Shown: positions 1 to 6,099, numbered from the stretch's first letter. The stretch is 11,979 nucleotides of DNA from Verrucomicrobia bacterium UBA1211 (GCA_002309585.1 DBXN01000092.1:1074-13052), one strand, 5' to 3'. Numbers and translations: made by a program. The notes: generated from the letters alone by a model not told the origin.

Positions 1-795
1 CTCCTCAAAGTCAATGCGCTCAATACGGTCTGCCGCGGGGCTCAGTGTCCGAATCTGTGTGAATGCTGGCACCGCGGCACCGCGGCATTCATGATCCTGG
101 GAAACCGCTGCACCCGCAACTGCAAATTCTGTGCCGTGGGCCATGTGGAAAAACCGCTGCCGCCCGATCCGGCCGAACCGGAAAATCTCGCCAATGCCGC
201 CGCGGCGATGAAACTTTCGTTCGTGGTGGTGACCAGCGTCACCCGCGATGACCTGCCCGATGGCGGCGCGGAACACTGGGCGCGGACGGTTGAGGCGGTC
301 CATGAGGCCGTACCCGGCATCCTGGTCGAGGTGTTGGTGCCCGATTTCAAGGGTGACCCGGCGGCGATCGACCGGGTGATCCGTACCCGCCCCGCGGTCT
401 TCGGCCACAACCTCGAAACCGTGCCGCGGCTCTATCCCGATGTCCGGCCCCAGGCGGACTACGCCCGCTCGCTGGCGGTGCTGCGCCGCTCGGCGGAGGC
501 GGGGTTGGTCACCAAAACCAGCGTCATGCTGGGGCTGGGCGAAACCCTGGAGGAGGTCCGGCGGACCATCGATGACGCCTACGCGGCCGGCTGCCGGATC
601 TTCTACGCCGGCCAGTACCTCCAGCCGAGTTCCCGGCACCTGCCCGTGGCGCGGTACGTCACGCCGGAGGAATTTGACGCGGTCAAGGCCTACGCCGAAT
701 CGGTCGGGTTCGGGTTTGTCGCCAGCGCGCCCCTTGTCCGCAGCTCTTACCATGAGGAAGGCCAGACCGCCTACGTCCGCGGTCAACACCCATGA
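1..795 (+). CDS. lipA: Lipoyl synthase, 5'-truncated by the window edge
   Basis: Radical SAM enzyme that inserts two sulfur atoms into protein-bound octanoyl groups, making the lipoyl cofactor of 2-oxoacid dehydrogenases and the glycine cleavage system. The frame is open from base 1, so the start lies upstream; 264 codons are visible. The auxiliary iron-sulfur cluster motif CX4CX5C is intact (Cys codons at 31, 46 and 64). The radical SAM motif CX3CX2C follows (Cys codons at 109, 121 and 130, as CTRNCKFC). Near the C terminus is RSSYH, whose Arg-Ser is the conserved LipA signature that ligates the auxiliary cluster. A Glu follows it where Ala is more usual. The stop TGA overlaps the ispE ATG (ATGA), so the two are probably translationally coupled. 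Both cluster motifs plus RSSYH make the assignment essentially certain. There is no functional reason why it should sit next to ispE. Confidence 0.97.
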   Translation, partial: LLKVNALNTVCRGAQCPNLCECWHRGTAAFMILGNRCTRNCKFCAVGHVEKPLPPDPAEPENLANAAAAMKLSFVVVTSVTRDDLPDGGAEHWARTVEAVHEAVPGILVEVLVPDFKGDPAAIDRVIRTRPAVFGHNLETVPRLYPDVRPQADYARSLAVLRRSAEAGLVTKTSVMLGLGETLEEVRRTIDDAYAAGCRIFYAGQYLQPSSRHLPVARYVTPEEFDAVKAYAESVGFGFVASAPLVRSSYHEEGQTAYVRGQHP

Positions 796-1697
796 ACGAA
801 CCGGATCCAGCGATTGTCGTCCAGGCGCGGGCCAAGATCAACCTGACGCTCGAAGTCCTCGGGAAACGCCCCGACGGGTACCATGAGTTGCGAAGCATCA
901 TCATGCCCGTCTCGCTGGCCGACACGATCACCCTGACGCCGACCCTCTCGCAGATCGCCCTGACCCTCACCTTCGGGCAGGGGGTGGATGTCGCGCGGAT
1001 CGGGGCGATGGACCGGAACCTGGCGTTCCGGGCCGCCAAGCTGATCAAACAGCGGTACGGGGTCAAGGGCGGAGTCCGGATCCACATCCACAAGCGGATC
1101 CCGATCGGAGGGGGGCTGGGCGGCGGGAGCGCCGACGCGGCGGGGGTGCTGCACGGGCTGAACCGGCTGTGGGGACTCTGCCTGCCGGTCGGGATCCTGG
1201 AGGATCTGGGGGCCGAACTCGGGAGTGACATTCCCGCCCTGGTGCATGGCGGGGCGGTCCTGATGGAGGGGCGGGGCGAGCGGGTCCGGAGTCTCTTCCA
1301 GATGGGAGGGCAGCCCCCCCGGCGGGGATTCTGGGTGGTCATCGCCAATCCCGGGATCATGTGCTCCACCCCGGAAGTCTTTAAAAGATGGAGAGGGGAC
1401 TTGACGAACTCCCCCGATATTTTGCATAATATGACCTCTTTCATTCAGGCGTGTCAGGTCGACGCGGCGGCGGAAGGACTTTACAACGGGCTGCAGCAGG
1501 CGGTATTCGAAGGATATCCGCAGGTTGCCCAGACGGCGAGGCTTCTCAAGGAGGCGGGCTGTCTGGGGGTGTTGCTGTCCGGAAGCGGGGCCTCCGTCTT
1601 CGGGTTGGTCCGTGACGAAGCGCATGGAGAAGCGGTCAGCCGGAGGCTCGGAACGGGTCTTTGGCATGTGGTGGCGCAAACATGCCCGATGGTGTAA
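792..1697 (+). CDS. ispE: 4-diphosphocytidyl-2-C-methyl-D-erythritol kinase (GHMP kinase)
   Basis: Cytosolic kinase of the MEP (non-mevalonate) isoprenoid pathway. It phosphorylates the 2-hydroxyl of CDP-methylerythritol with ATP. The 301-aa product has the usual family length. Visible motifs are RAKINLTLEV near the N terminus (Lys15, the catalytic-lysine equivalent), the glycine-rich GHMP ATP loop PIGGGLGGGSADAA (residues 104-117), GSDIPALVHGG (Asp146, the catalytic-base equivalent) and the C-terminal GHMP motif SGSGASVFGL. The start is the ATG that overlaps the lipA stop. The last four codons (Cys-Pro-Met-Val) and the TAA stop are at the same time the first 15 nt of tRNA-Gln. Processing that tRNA from a shared transcript would therefore remove the end of the ispE message. 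The function implies that this organism makes isoprenoids through the MEP route. Confidence 0.97.
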   Translation: MNEPDPAIVVQARAKINLTLEVLGKRPDGYHELRSIIMPVSLADTITLTPTLSQIALTLTFGQGVDVARIGAMDRNLAFRAAKLIKQRYGVKGGVRIHIHKRIPIGGGLGGGSADAAGVLHGLNRLWGLCLPVGILEDLGAELGSDIPALVHGGAVLMEGRGERVRSLFQMGGQPPRRGFWVVIANPGIMCSTPEVFKRWRGDLTNSPDILHNMTSFIQACQVDAAAEGLYNGLQQAVFEGYPQVAQTARLLKEAGCLGVLLSGSGASVFGLVRDEAHGEAVSRRLGTGLWHVVAQTCPMV

Positions 1698-1756
1698 TGG
1701 CAGCACAGCAGCCTTTGACGCTGTTTGAGGTGGTTCGAGTCCACCTCGGGCAACCA
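1683..1756 (+). tRNA. trnQ: tRNA-Gln, anticodon TTG, CCA encoded
   Basis: A complete cloverleaf can be drawn. The acceptor stem 1683-1689 (TGCCCGA) pairs perfectly with 1746-1752 (TCGGGCA). The discriminator is A1753, followed by genomic CCA at 1754-1756. The D stem is 1692-1695 with 1703-1706 (one T-G wobble). The anticodon stem is 1708-1712 with 1720-1724, and the loop 1713-1719 holds anticodon TTG at 1715-1717, which reads CAA (and CAG by wobble) as Gln. The T arm contains GGTTCGAGTCC. The first 15 nt overlap the ispE coding end and stop. A tRNA-Gln between ispE and prs is a known arrangement in other bacteria, which supports the call. No promoter is visible just upstream, so it is probably cut out of the ispE-prs transcript. 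Confidence 0.97.
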
Positions 1757-1775
1757 ACCGTGGGGTTGCGCCCGA
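1746..1775 (+). other. Inverted repeat between tRNA acceptor 3' strand and its trailer
   Basis: Bases 1746-1755 (TCGGGC then AACC) can pair with 1764-1767 (GGTT) and 1770-1775 (GCCCGA), leaving GC 1768-1769 bulged and an 8-nt loop. The trailer bases GCCCGA repeat six of the seven bases of the tRNA acceptor 5' strand. The hairpin would therefore compete with the mature tRNA fold for the same strand. The complementarity is directly visible; any role in tRNA processing or in prs expression is inference. It has no T tract and is not a classical terminator. Confidence 0.45.
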
Positions 1776-1794
1776 AACAGAAAAGAGCGTAGAC

Positions 1795-2742
1795 ATGATA
1801 GTTTTTTCTGGCACAGCGAATCTGCCGTTAGCCGAGAAGATGATGGAGCATCTCGGCGGGCAGTTGGGGAAGATCCAGATCCGGCGTTTTTTGGACGGCG
1901 AGATCCATGTCAAGATCATTGACAACATCCGTGGGAAGGATGTCTTTCTGGTTCAGCCGATCTGCGGCCAGCCCAACGAGATGCTGATGGAGCTGCTGAT
2001 CATGATCGATGCGGTCCGGCGGGGTTCCGCGGCGCGCATCACGGCGGTTCTGCCCTACTACGGCTACGCCCGTCAAGACCGCAAAGACCAGCCGCGCGTG
2101 CCGATCAGCGCGAAACTGGTGGCCAATCTGCTGGTGGCCGCCGGTGCGAATCGGGTCCTGACGATGGACCTCCACGCCCAGCAAATCCAAGGCTTTTTTG
2201 ATATTCCCGTCGACCATCTGCACGCCTCGCCGGTATTGGTGAGCTACCTGCGAGAACTCAAGCTCAATAAGCCGCTTGTCGTGTCGCCCGATACCGGAGG
2301 GGCTAAAACGGCTTATACTTATTCACAGTTGCTGGGCACGGGCCTGGCGATTGTGGCGAAGCAGAGGTTAGGAGACGCGGAAGTGGACGCCTTCAGTGTC
2401 GTGGGTGACGTTGAGGGCTGTGACGTGATCATGATTGATGACATGACCACGACGTGCGGGACGCTGTGCGCGGCGGCCAAGATCCTCAAGGAGCATGGTG
2501 CGACCTCCATCCGGGCGGCCGTGACCCACGCTCCCCTGACGGATAAGGGTATGGAACGCCTGATGGAAGCGGGCGAGTATCTGACCGAGCTGGTGGTGAC
2601 CGACACCATCCTGCTCCGGAAGGATCTCACCGAGGGCAAACTGCCCGTCCAGGTGAAGGTGCTTTCCGTGGCCGGCCTGCTGGGCGAGGCGATTCGCCGC
2701 ATCCACAATGACGAGTCGGTCAGTTCGCTGTTCAACCACTAG
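1795..2742 (+). CDS. prs: Ribose-phosphate pyrophosphokinase (PRPP synthase), divergent class I type
   Basis: Makes phosphoribosyl pyrophosphate from ribose 5-phosphate and ATP, feeding purine, pyrimidine, NAD, histidine and tryptophan synthesis. At 315 aa it has the normal family length. Visible motifs in order are FLDGEIHVKI, YYGYARQDRKDQPRVP, SAKLVANLL, TMDLHAQQIQGFF (the metal- and nucleotide-binding histidine region), VSPDTGG, the flexible-loop residues AKQR (Lys and Arg kept) and the PRPP/R5P loop MIDDMTTTCGT. This last motif differs from the canonical DDxxDTxGT by having Thr for the fourth-position Asp. The region after VSPDTGG also lacks the usual basic residues. The start is the ATG 38 nt after the tRNA; only a weak purine-rich AAAAGAG precedes it. 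It is probably co-transcribed with ispE and tRNA-Gln. Family assignment is certain; the allosteric class is not. Confidence 0.95.
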   Translation: MIVFSGTANLPLAEKMMEHLGGQLGKIQIRRFLDGEIHVKIIDNIRGKDVFLVQPICGQPNEMLMELLIMIDAVRRGSAARITAVLPYYGYARQDRKDQPRVPISAKLVANLLVAAGANRVLTMDLHAQQIQGFFDIPVDHLHASPVLVSYLRELKLNKPLVVSPDTGGAKTAYTYSQLLGTGLAIVAKQRLGDAEVDAFSVVGDVEGCDVIMIDDMTTTCGTLCAAAKILKEHGATSIRAAVTHAPLTDKGMERLMEAGEYLTELVVTDTILLRKDLTEGKLPVQVKVLSVAGLLGEAIRRIHNDESVSSLFNH

Positions 2743-2895
2743 GGGGAACGGCGGCCGGACGGACGCAACAAACCGGCCAAGGGCGGGAACCGGGCTTGCC
2801 TCAGAGAGCCCCACCGGAGAATGGGTTGACCTCCGGGAGCGGGGAAGACGGGCGGCATGACAGGAGATGCCCGACGAGCCAACAAAGGATACGAA
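2743..2895 (+). promoter_or_regulatory. prs-rplY spacer with two GC-rich inverted repeats
   Basis: This is the longest gap inside the first operon. It holds GGCCGG (2753-2758) opposite CCGGCC (2773-2778) with a 14-nt loop, and CCGGAG (2814-2819) opposite CTCCGG (2831-2836) with an 11-nt loop. A TTGACC sits at 2826-2831, but no convincing -10 box follows it. The second hairpin lies about 60 nt before the rplY start and could be a leader element or a processing site. Neither hairpin has a T run, so simple termination is unlikely. Confidence 0.3.
2884..2889 (+). promoter_or_regulatory. Ribosome-binding site that fixes the rplY start
   Basis: AAAGGA lies 6 nt before the ATG at 2896. An in-frame ATG at 2857 exists, but it has no comparable site at this spacing, and its 13 extra residues do not resemble an L25 N terminus. 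The downstream start is preferred. Confidence 0.8.
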
Positions 2896-3570
2896 ATGTC
2901 GAAAGAAACGATTAGCATCAAGGCCGAGGAGCGGACCGAGTCGGGTTCCGCCGCCGCAGGCCGTCTGCGCCGCGCGGGTTTCGTTCCCGCGGCAATCAAC
3001 CGCATCGGGGGCGGCACGACGCTGCTGAAGATCAACCAGCACGATTTCAAAGCCCTCCTGAAGCGCCACGGCGATGAGCAGCTGTTGCTGTCGCTGCTGG
3101 TGGGTGACTCCGAGATCCACGCGCTGATGCGCGAGATCCAGTTCCACCCCCTGACCAGCGATCCGATCCACGTCGACTTCGGCGAGATCGACATGAACGC
3201 CAAGATCCACGTCCAGGTCCCGATCCGCCTCGAAGGCGAACCGGAAGGCGTGAAGCAGGAAGGCGGCATTCTCCAGCAGCTTCTCCGTCATATCGAGGTC
3301 GAGTGCCTCCCGGCGGATGTGGTTGAAGAGTTCACCGTGGATGTTTCCCACCTGAAGCTGGGCGAGTCGCTGTTCGCCCGTGAGATCCCGCTGGACGCCA
3401 AGTACACCTTGGTCATCGGGAAAGAGCGCATGGCCGTCGCGACGGTCGCCGCGCCGAAGGAAGAGACCGTTGAGGAGCCCACCGACGCCGCCGCCGAACC
3501 CGAGGTGATCGCCAAGGGCAAGAAGGATGACGCAGACGCCGCCGAACCGGCCGACGCGAAGAAGAAGTAG
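2896..3570 (+). CDS. rplY: Large ribosomal subunit protein bL25, long Ctc/TL5 form
   Basis: Binds 5S rRNA in the large subunit; the long form is also called general stress protein Ctc or TL5. Starting at 2896 the product is 224 aa. The N-terminal L25 5S-binding domain covers roughly residues 1-92. It begins ISIKAEERTESGS, keeps the AAGRLRRAGFVPA motif, and contains HPLTSDPIHVDF. The C-terminal TL5 beta domain follows (about 95-185, with VPIRLEGEPEGVKQEGGILQ). A low-complexity Ala/Glu/Asp/Lys tail of about 35 residues ends in AKKK. The usual Tyr-Gly after the VPA motif is replaced by an Asn-Arg-Ile-Gly-Gly-Gly stretch. Position between prs and pth is the common bacterial order and supports the call. 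The acidic-then-basic tail is likely disordered. Confidence 0.93.
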   Translation: MSKETISIKAEERTESGSAAAGRLRRAGFVPAAINRIGGGTTLLKINQHDFKALLKRHGDEQLLLSLLVGDSEIHALMREIQFHPLTSDPIHVDFGEIDMNAKIHVQVPIRLEGEPEGVKQEGGILQQLLRHIEVECLPADVVEEFTVDVSHLKLGESLFAREIPLDAKYTLVIGKERMAVATVAAPKEETVEEPTDAAAEPEVIAKGKKDDADAAEPADAKKK

Positions 3571-3571
3571 T

Positions 3572-3578
3572 GGGAGGG
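3572..3578 (+). promoter_or_regulatory. Ribosome-binding site supporting the GTG start of pth
   Basis: GGGAGGG begins one base after the rplY stop and lies 10 nt before the GTG at 3589. The alternative ATG at 3595 would be 16 nt away. It would also remove the Val-Lys (read as Met-Lys) that begins the family consensus ahead of the GLGNPG motif. Confidence 0.7.
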
Positions 3579-3588
3579 ATCGGGCCGC

Positions 3589-4188
3589 GTGAAGATGGTT
3601 GCCGGACTGGGAAACCCCGGACAGGAGTACGCGAACACACCGCACAACGTCGGGTTTGATGTTGTCGATCTGCTGGCGGAAAAACTGGGTTCCGGCTGGA
3701 AGAACAGTTCGAAGTTCCACGCGCAGACCGTCCGTACCGCCTTTGCGGGAGAACCGCTGCTGCTGGTGAAGCCCCAGACCTTCATGAATCTGAGCGGAAC
3801 CAGCATCGGGCCCCTGCTGAACTACTTCGGGGGAACCCCCGGCGATCTGGTGGTCATCTCGGACGACGTGAACCTGCCCCTGGGGCGGTTACGGATTCGG
3901 GGTGGCGGCAGCAACGGCGGGCACAACGGATTGGGAAACGTGATCCAATGCCTGGGGACCGACGCCTTCGCGCGGATCAGGCTGGGCGTGGGACGCCGCG
4001 AATACGGCTCCCTGATCGATCACGTGCTGGGCAAGTTCGACGCCGAAAGGCGCACCCTTGTCCAGGCGATGGAGCAGACGGCTTCAGAAGCGGTGCTTGT
4101 CCTTCTTGAGAAGGGTTTGAATGAGGCAATGAACCGGTACAACGGGTGGAGCGCCGACGAGGCCCCCGCCGCGGAAGACCGGAAGTGA
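3589..4188 (+). CDS. pth: Peptidyl-tRNA hydrolase
   Basis: Releases tRNA from peptidyl-tRNAs that drop off ribosomes; a cytosolic monomer. The product is 199 aa from a GTG start, the normal Pth size. Seen in sequence: GLGNPGQEYANTPHNVGFD with Asn9 and catalytic His19, KPQTFMNLSG with Asn67, SDDVNLPLGRLRIR with Asp92, and GGGSNGGHNGLGN with Asn113. These match the E. coli active-site residues Asn10, His20, Asn68, Asp93 and Asn114. The start sits 18 nt after the rplY stop, and rpsF begins 16 nt downstream, so the gene is within a tight operon. Confidence 0.97.
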   Translation: MKMVAGLGNPGQEYANTPHNVGFDVVDLLAEKLGSGWKNSSKFHAQTVRTAFAGEPLLLVKPQTFMNLSGTSIGPLLNYFGGTPGDLVVISDDVNLPLGRLRIRGGGSNGGHNGLGNVIQCLGTDAFARIRLGVGRREYGSLIDHVLGKFDAERRTLVQAMEQTASEAVLVLLEKGLNEAMNRYNGWSADEAPAAEDRK

Positions 4189-4204
4189 GACTGGATTTTT
4201 CACG

Positions 4205-4618
4205 ATGAAAACGTACACTGGTTTGTATATCTTCGCCGGGTCGGCGAAAGACGAAGTGCTGGATCAGCTGATCGAGAAGGCCTGCGGGGAAATCACCCGC
4301 GTGAACGGGAATGTGCTCAGCAAAGAGATCCTCGGGAAGAAGACCTTCGCGCACCTGATGCACAAACGCGATTGCGGCGTTTACGTCCGCATCCGTTTCG
4401 AGGCGGAACCCGCCGCTATCACCACGCTGACGAACCGCTACCATCTGATGGAGGAGGTTTTCCGCGTGCAGTTCACGGTGGTTGACCTCCGCCGTGAGGA
4501 GAAGATCGCCAAACAGGCGGAAGAGCGCGCGGCCCGCGAAGCCGCCCGCGCCGCCCGCGAGGCGGAGAAAGCGGCCGCGGCTGAAAACGCGCCTGCCGCC
4601 GAAGGGACGGAAGCCTAA
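4205..4618 (+). CDS. rpsF: Small ribosomal subunit protein bS6 with charged Ala-rich tail
   Basis: Primary component of the 30S platform that binds 16S rRNA together with S18. The S6 fold occupies about residues 1-98 and begins MKTYTGLYIFAGSAKDE. It includes LGKKTFAHLMHKRDCGVYVRIRF and the closing FRVQFTVVD. Residues from about 99 to 137 form an Arg/Glu/Ala-rich segment (EEKIAKQAEERAAREAAR and onward) likely to be a single charged helix; this is longer than the short tail of many S6 proteins. The bases before the ATG at 4205 show no good Shine-Dalgarno match, so translation may depend on coupling to pth, 16 nt upstream. Its ribosomal partner S18 (rpsR) is two genes downstream. Confidence 0.95.
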   Translation: MKTYTGLYIFAGSAKDEVLDQLIEKACGEITRVNGNVLSKEILGKKTFAHLMHKRDCGVYVRIRFEAEPAAITTLTNRYHLMEEVFRVQFTVVDLRREEKIAKQAEERAAREAARAAREAEKAAAAENAPAAEGTEA

Positions 4619-4648
4619 ACGAACGTCAGGACAGAACGGTAATCCACC

Positions 4649-5107
4649 ATGGCATCTTTCAACAAAGTCATCTTGATGGGCAACCTGACCCGCGATCCGG
4701 AGCTCCGGACCGCTCCGTCGGGGGCGAAAGTCTGCGATTTTTCGCTGGCCATTTCTGAAAACTGGCTCGATAAATCCACCGGACAAACCCGCGAGGTGGT
4801 CTGCTATGTGGATGTCAACGTCTGGAACCGCGCGGCGGAAAACTGCGCCCAGTACCTCGCCAAAGGACGGGGTGTCCTGGTCGAGGGCCGCCTCCAGATG
4901 GATCAATGGACCACGCAACAGGGAGAGAAACGGAGCCGCCTGCGCGTCCGCGCCGATACGGTCCAGTTCCTCCCGCAGGGACAGCGGCGCGAAGACGGCG
5001 CCGCCCCGGCCGCGCCGCAACCGGCGGCCTCCGCCCCCATGGCGGACGCCCCCATTTCCGCGCAGCCCATTTCGTCGGTCGACGATCCGGATGATTTGCC
5101 GTTCTAA
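4649..5107 (+). CDS. ssb: Single-stranded DNA-binding protein
   Basis: Coats ssDNA during replication, repair and recombination and recruits partners through its C-terminal tip. The 152-aa product starts MASFNKVILMGNLTRDPELR, a typical SSB opening. The OB-fold (about residues 1-108) includes KVCDFSLAISENW and GVLVEGRLQMDQW. A Pro/Ala-rich linker follows, ending in the acidic tip DDPDDLPF, the protein-interaction motif. It lies between rpsF and rpsR, as in many bacteria. The ribosome-binding site before 4649 is weak. Confidence 0.97.
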   Translation: MASFNKVILMGNLTRDPELRTAPSGAKVCDFSLAISENWLDKSTGQTREVVCYVDVNVWNRAAENCAQYLAKGRGVLVEGRLQMDQWTTQQGEKRSRLRVRADTVQFLPQGQRREDGAAPAAPQPAASAPMADAPISAQPISSVDDPDDLPF

Positions 5108-5120
5108 CCGTACAGATTGA

Positions 5121-5128
5121 AGAGAGGA
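5121..5128 (+). promoter_or_regulatory. Ribosome-binding site that fixes the rpsR start
   Basis: AGAGAGGA lies 9 nt before the ATG at 5138. An in-frame TTG at 5117 overlaps this site and would add seven residues not seen in S18 proteins, so 5138 is preferred. Confidence 0.75.
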
Positions 5129-5137
5129 TTGATTCTT

Positions 5138-5392
5138 ATGGCCATGCAGAGAAAAAACAATTCCCGAATGGATCGGGACAACCGTGACCGCGATGTGACG
5201 CCGAACCGCAAACGGCAGCCGGCGTTGGATCCGAGCGATATCGTCGATATCAACGATGTCGAGGTGCTTCGTCGTTTCGTGACCGAATACGGCAAGATCA
5301 TCCCCGCCCGCATCACGGGCGTGACCGCCGCCCAGCAGCGGCAGATCAAGAAGGGTGTTCGCCGGGCGCGGAACATGGGTTTGTTGGCTTAG
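5138..5392 (+). CDS. rpsR: Small ribosomal subunit protein bS18, cysteine-free form
   Basis: Binds S6 and 16S rRNA in the 30S platform. The product is 84 aa from ATG 5138. The N-terminal third is basic and probably disordered (MAMQRKNNSRMDRDNRDR). The conserved core follows: DINDVEVLRRFVTEYGKIIPARITG, then the helix QQRQIKKGVRRARNMGLLA at the end. No cysteine is present, so it lacks the zinc-binding pair found in some S18 paralogues and is the metal-free type. The rplI start is 22 nt downstream. Confidence 0.96.
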   Translation: MAMQRKNNSRMDRDNRDRDVTPNRKRQPALDPSDIVDINDVEVLRRFVTEYGKIIPARITGVTAAQQRQIKKGVRRARNMGLLA

Positions 5393-5414
5393 TCCGTTGA
5401 AAGGGAATTGAACA

Positions 5415-5864
5415 ATGGCGACTGAACTTTTGTTGTTGTCGGATGTCGAACACCTCGGTAAAGCGGGCGATGTCGTGAAGGTTGCGGATGGTTACGCGCG
5501 TAACTACCTCCTCCCGCAGGATCTCGCCGCTCCCGTGACGAAATACGCCCTCCGCCGGTTGGAGAAGCTGCGCAAGGAGCGCGAGGAACTCGCCCGCCTG
5601 CAGCTCGCCGAGGCGAAAGCCAAGGCCGGCAAGCTGGGTGGCCTCGTCGTGACGATCAAGGCCAAGACTGTTGACGGAACCCGCCTCTACGGCTCCGTCG
5701 GCGTGCAGGAAATCCTTGAGGCGCTTGAGGCGAAGAGCATCGCGCTGGACAAGAGCCAAATCCAGCTGGAAGAGGCTTTCAAGGAGATCGGAACCTACGA
5801 GGTGCCGGTGAAACTCCACGCTGATGTGATCCCGACGATCAAGGTCGATGTCCTCGAGGGCTAA
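5415..5864 (+). CDS. rplI: Large ribosomal subunit protein bL9
   Basis: Elongated 50S protein that binds 23S rRNA near the L1 stalk and helps keep the reading frame. At 149 aa it has the usual length. The N-terminal domain carries the family signature in LSDVEHLGKAGDVVKVADGYARNYLLP. It is followed by the long connecting helix rich in Lys, Glu and Ala (about residues 41-75). The C-terminal domain includes DGTRLYGSVGVQEILEAL and ends KLHADVIPTIKVDVLEG. AAGGGAA lies about 8 nt before the ATG. It is the last gene of the first operon, with a strong terminator about 30 nt after the stop. Confidence 0.97.
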   Translation: MATELLLLSDVEHLGKAGDVVKVADGYARNYLLPQDLAAPVTKYALRRLEKLRKEREELARLQLAEAKAKAGKLGGLVVTIKAKTVDGTRLYGSVGVQEILEALEAKSIALDKSQIQLEEAFKEIGTYEVPVKLHADVIPTIKVDVLEG

Positions 5865-5890
5865 CCGCCAGACAGGAAACGCAATTGCGA

Positions 5891-5931
5891 AAAGGAAGGG
5901 ATGGGCCAACGCCCATCCCTCCCTTTTTTTT
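5891..5931 (+). terminator. Rho-independent terminator of the rplI operon
   Basis: A perfect 10-bp stem (5897-5906 with 5911-5920) closes a CAAC loop. It is extended outward past one A-C mismatch and followed by T8 (5924-5931). Upstream A residues could pair with part of the T run. It lies 27 nt after the rplI stop. Confidence 0.95.
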
Positions 5932-5979
5932 GCCGAGACGGGCGCCCCGAGATGCCCAAGACATCCGCGGCAGTGCCCC

Positions 5980-6033
5980 GTCCCGTTCGTCCCGCCCGTC
6001 CCGGTGGTCTCGGTGGTCCCGTCAGTCCCGTGC
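5980..6033. repeat. Six tandem 9-bp units, consensus GTCCCGNNN
   Basis: Units begin at 5980, 5989, 5998, 6007, 6016 and 6025 with no spacing change. The first six bases are GTCCCG in five units and GTCTCG in the fourth. The last three bases vary: TTC, CCC, GTG, GTG, TCA, TGC. The array lies between the two convergent terminators, outside both genes. The fixed-hexamer, free-triplet pattern could be mistaken for coding sequence, but no gene is supported here. Confidence 0.85.
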
Positions 6034-6035
6034 CG

Positions 6036-6077
6036 CCAAAAAAAAGAGGACCCGCCGAAGCGGATCCTCTTTTTTGG
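6036..6077 (-). terminator. Terminator of the minus-strand secreted-protein gene, UUCG loop
   Basis: Read on the minus strand, GAGGA-mismatch-CCGC pairs across a loop that is UUCG closed by C-G, the extra-stable cUUCGg tetraloop. The stem is prolonged by A/T pairs and ends in T8. It starts 23 nt beyond the stop codon of the minus-strand gene. The plus-strand version also ends in T6, so it may work in both directions. Confidence 0.93.
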
Positions 6078-6099
6078 TTTTGCAACTGACGGCAGTCGC

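Noticed and set aside
783..1928. Minus-strand long frame opposite ispE, tRNA-Gln and the start of prs
   Set aside because: It runs antisense through a certain tRNA and two certain genes, with no ribosome-binding site or family motif.
2857..2895. Upstream start for rplY adding 13 residues
   Set aside because: The ATG at 2896 has a well-spaced AAAGGA, and the family N terminus begins there.
2368..3720. Minus-strand 450-codon frame opposite prs, rplY and pth
   Set aside because: It is low-complexity antisense sequence to three well-supported genes.
5980..6033. CRISPR array
   Set aside because: Units are 9 bp with 3-bp variable parts and no spacers of 25-40 bp, and no cas gene is near.
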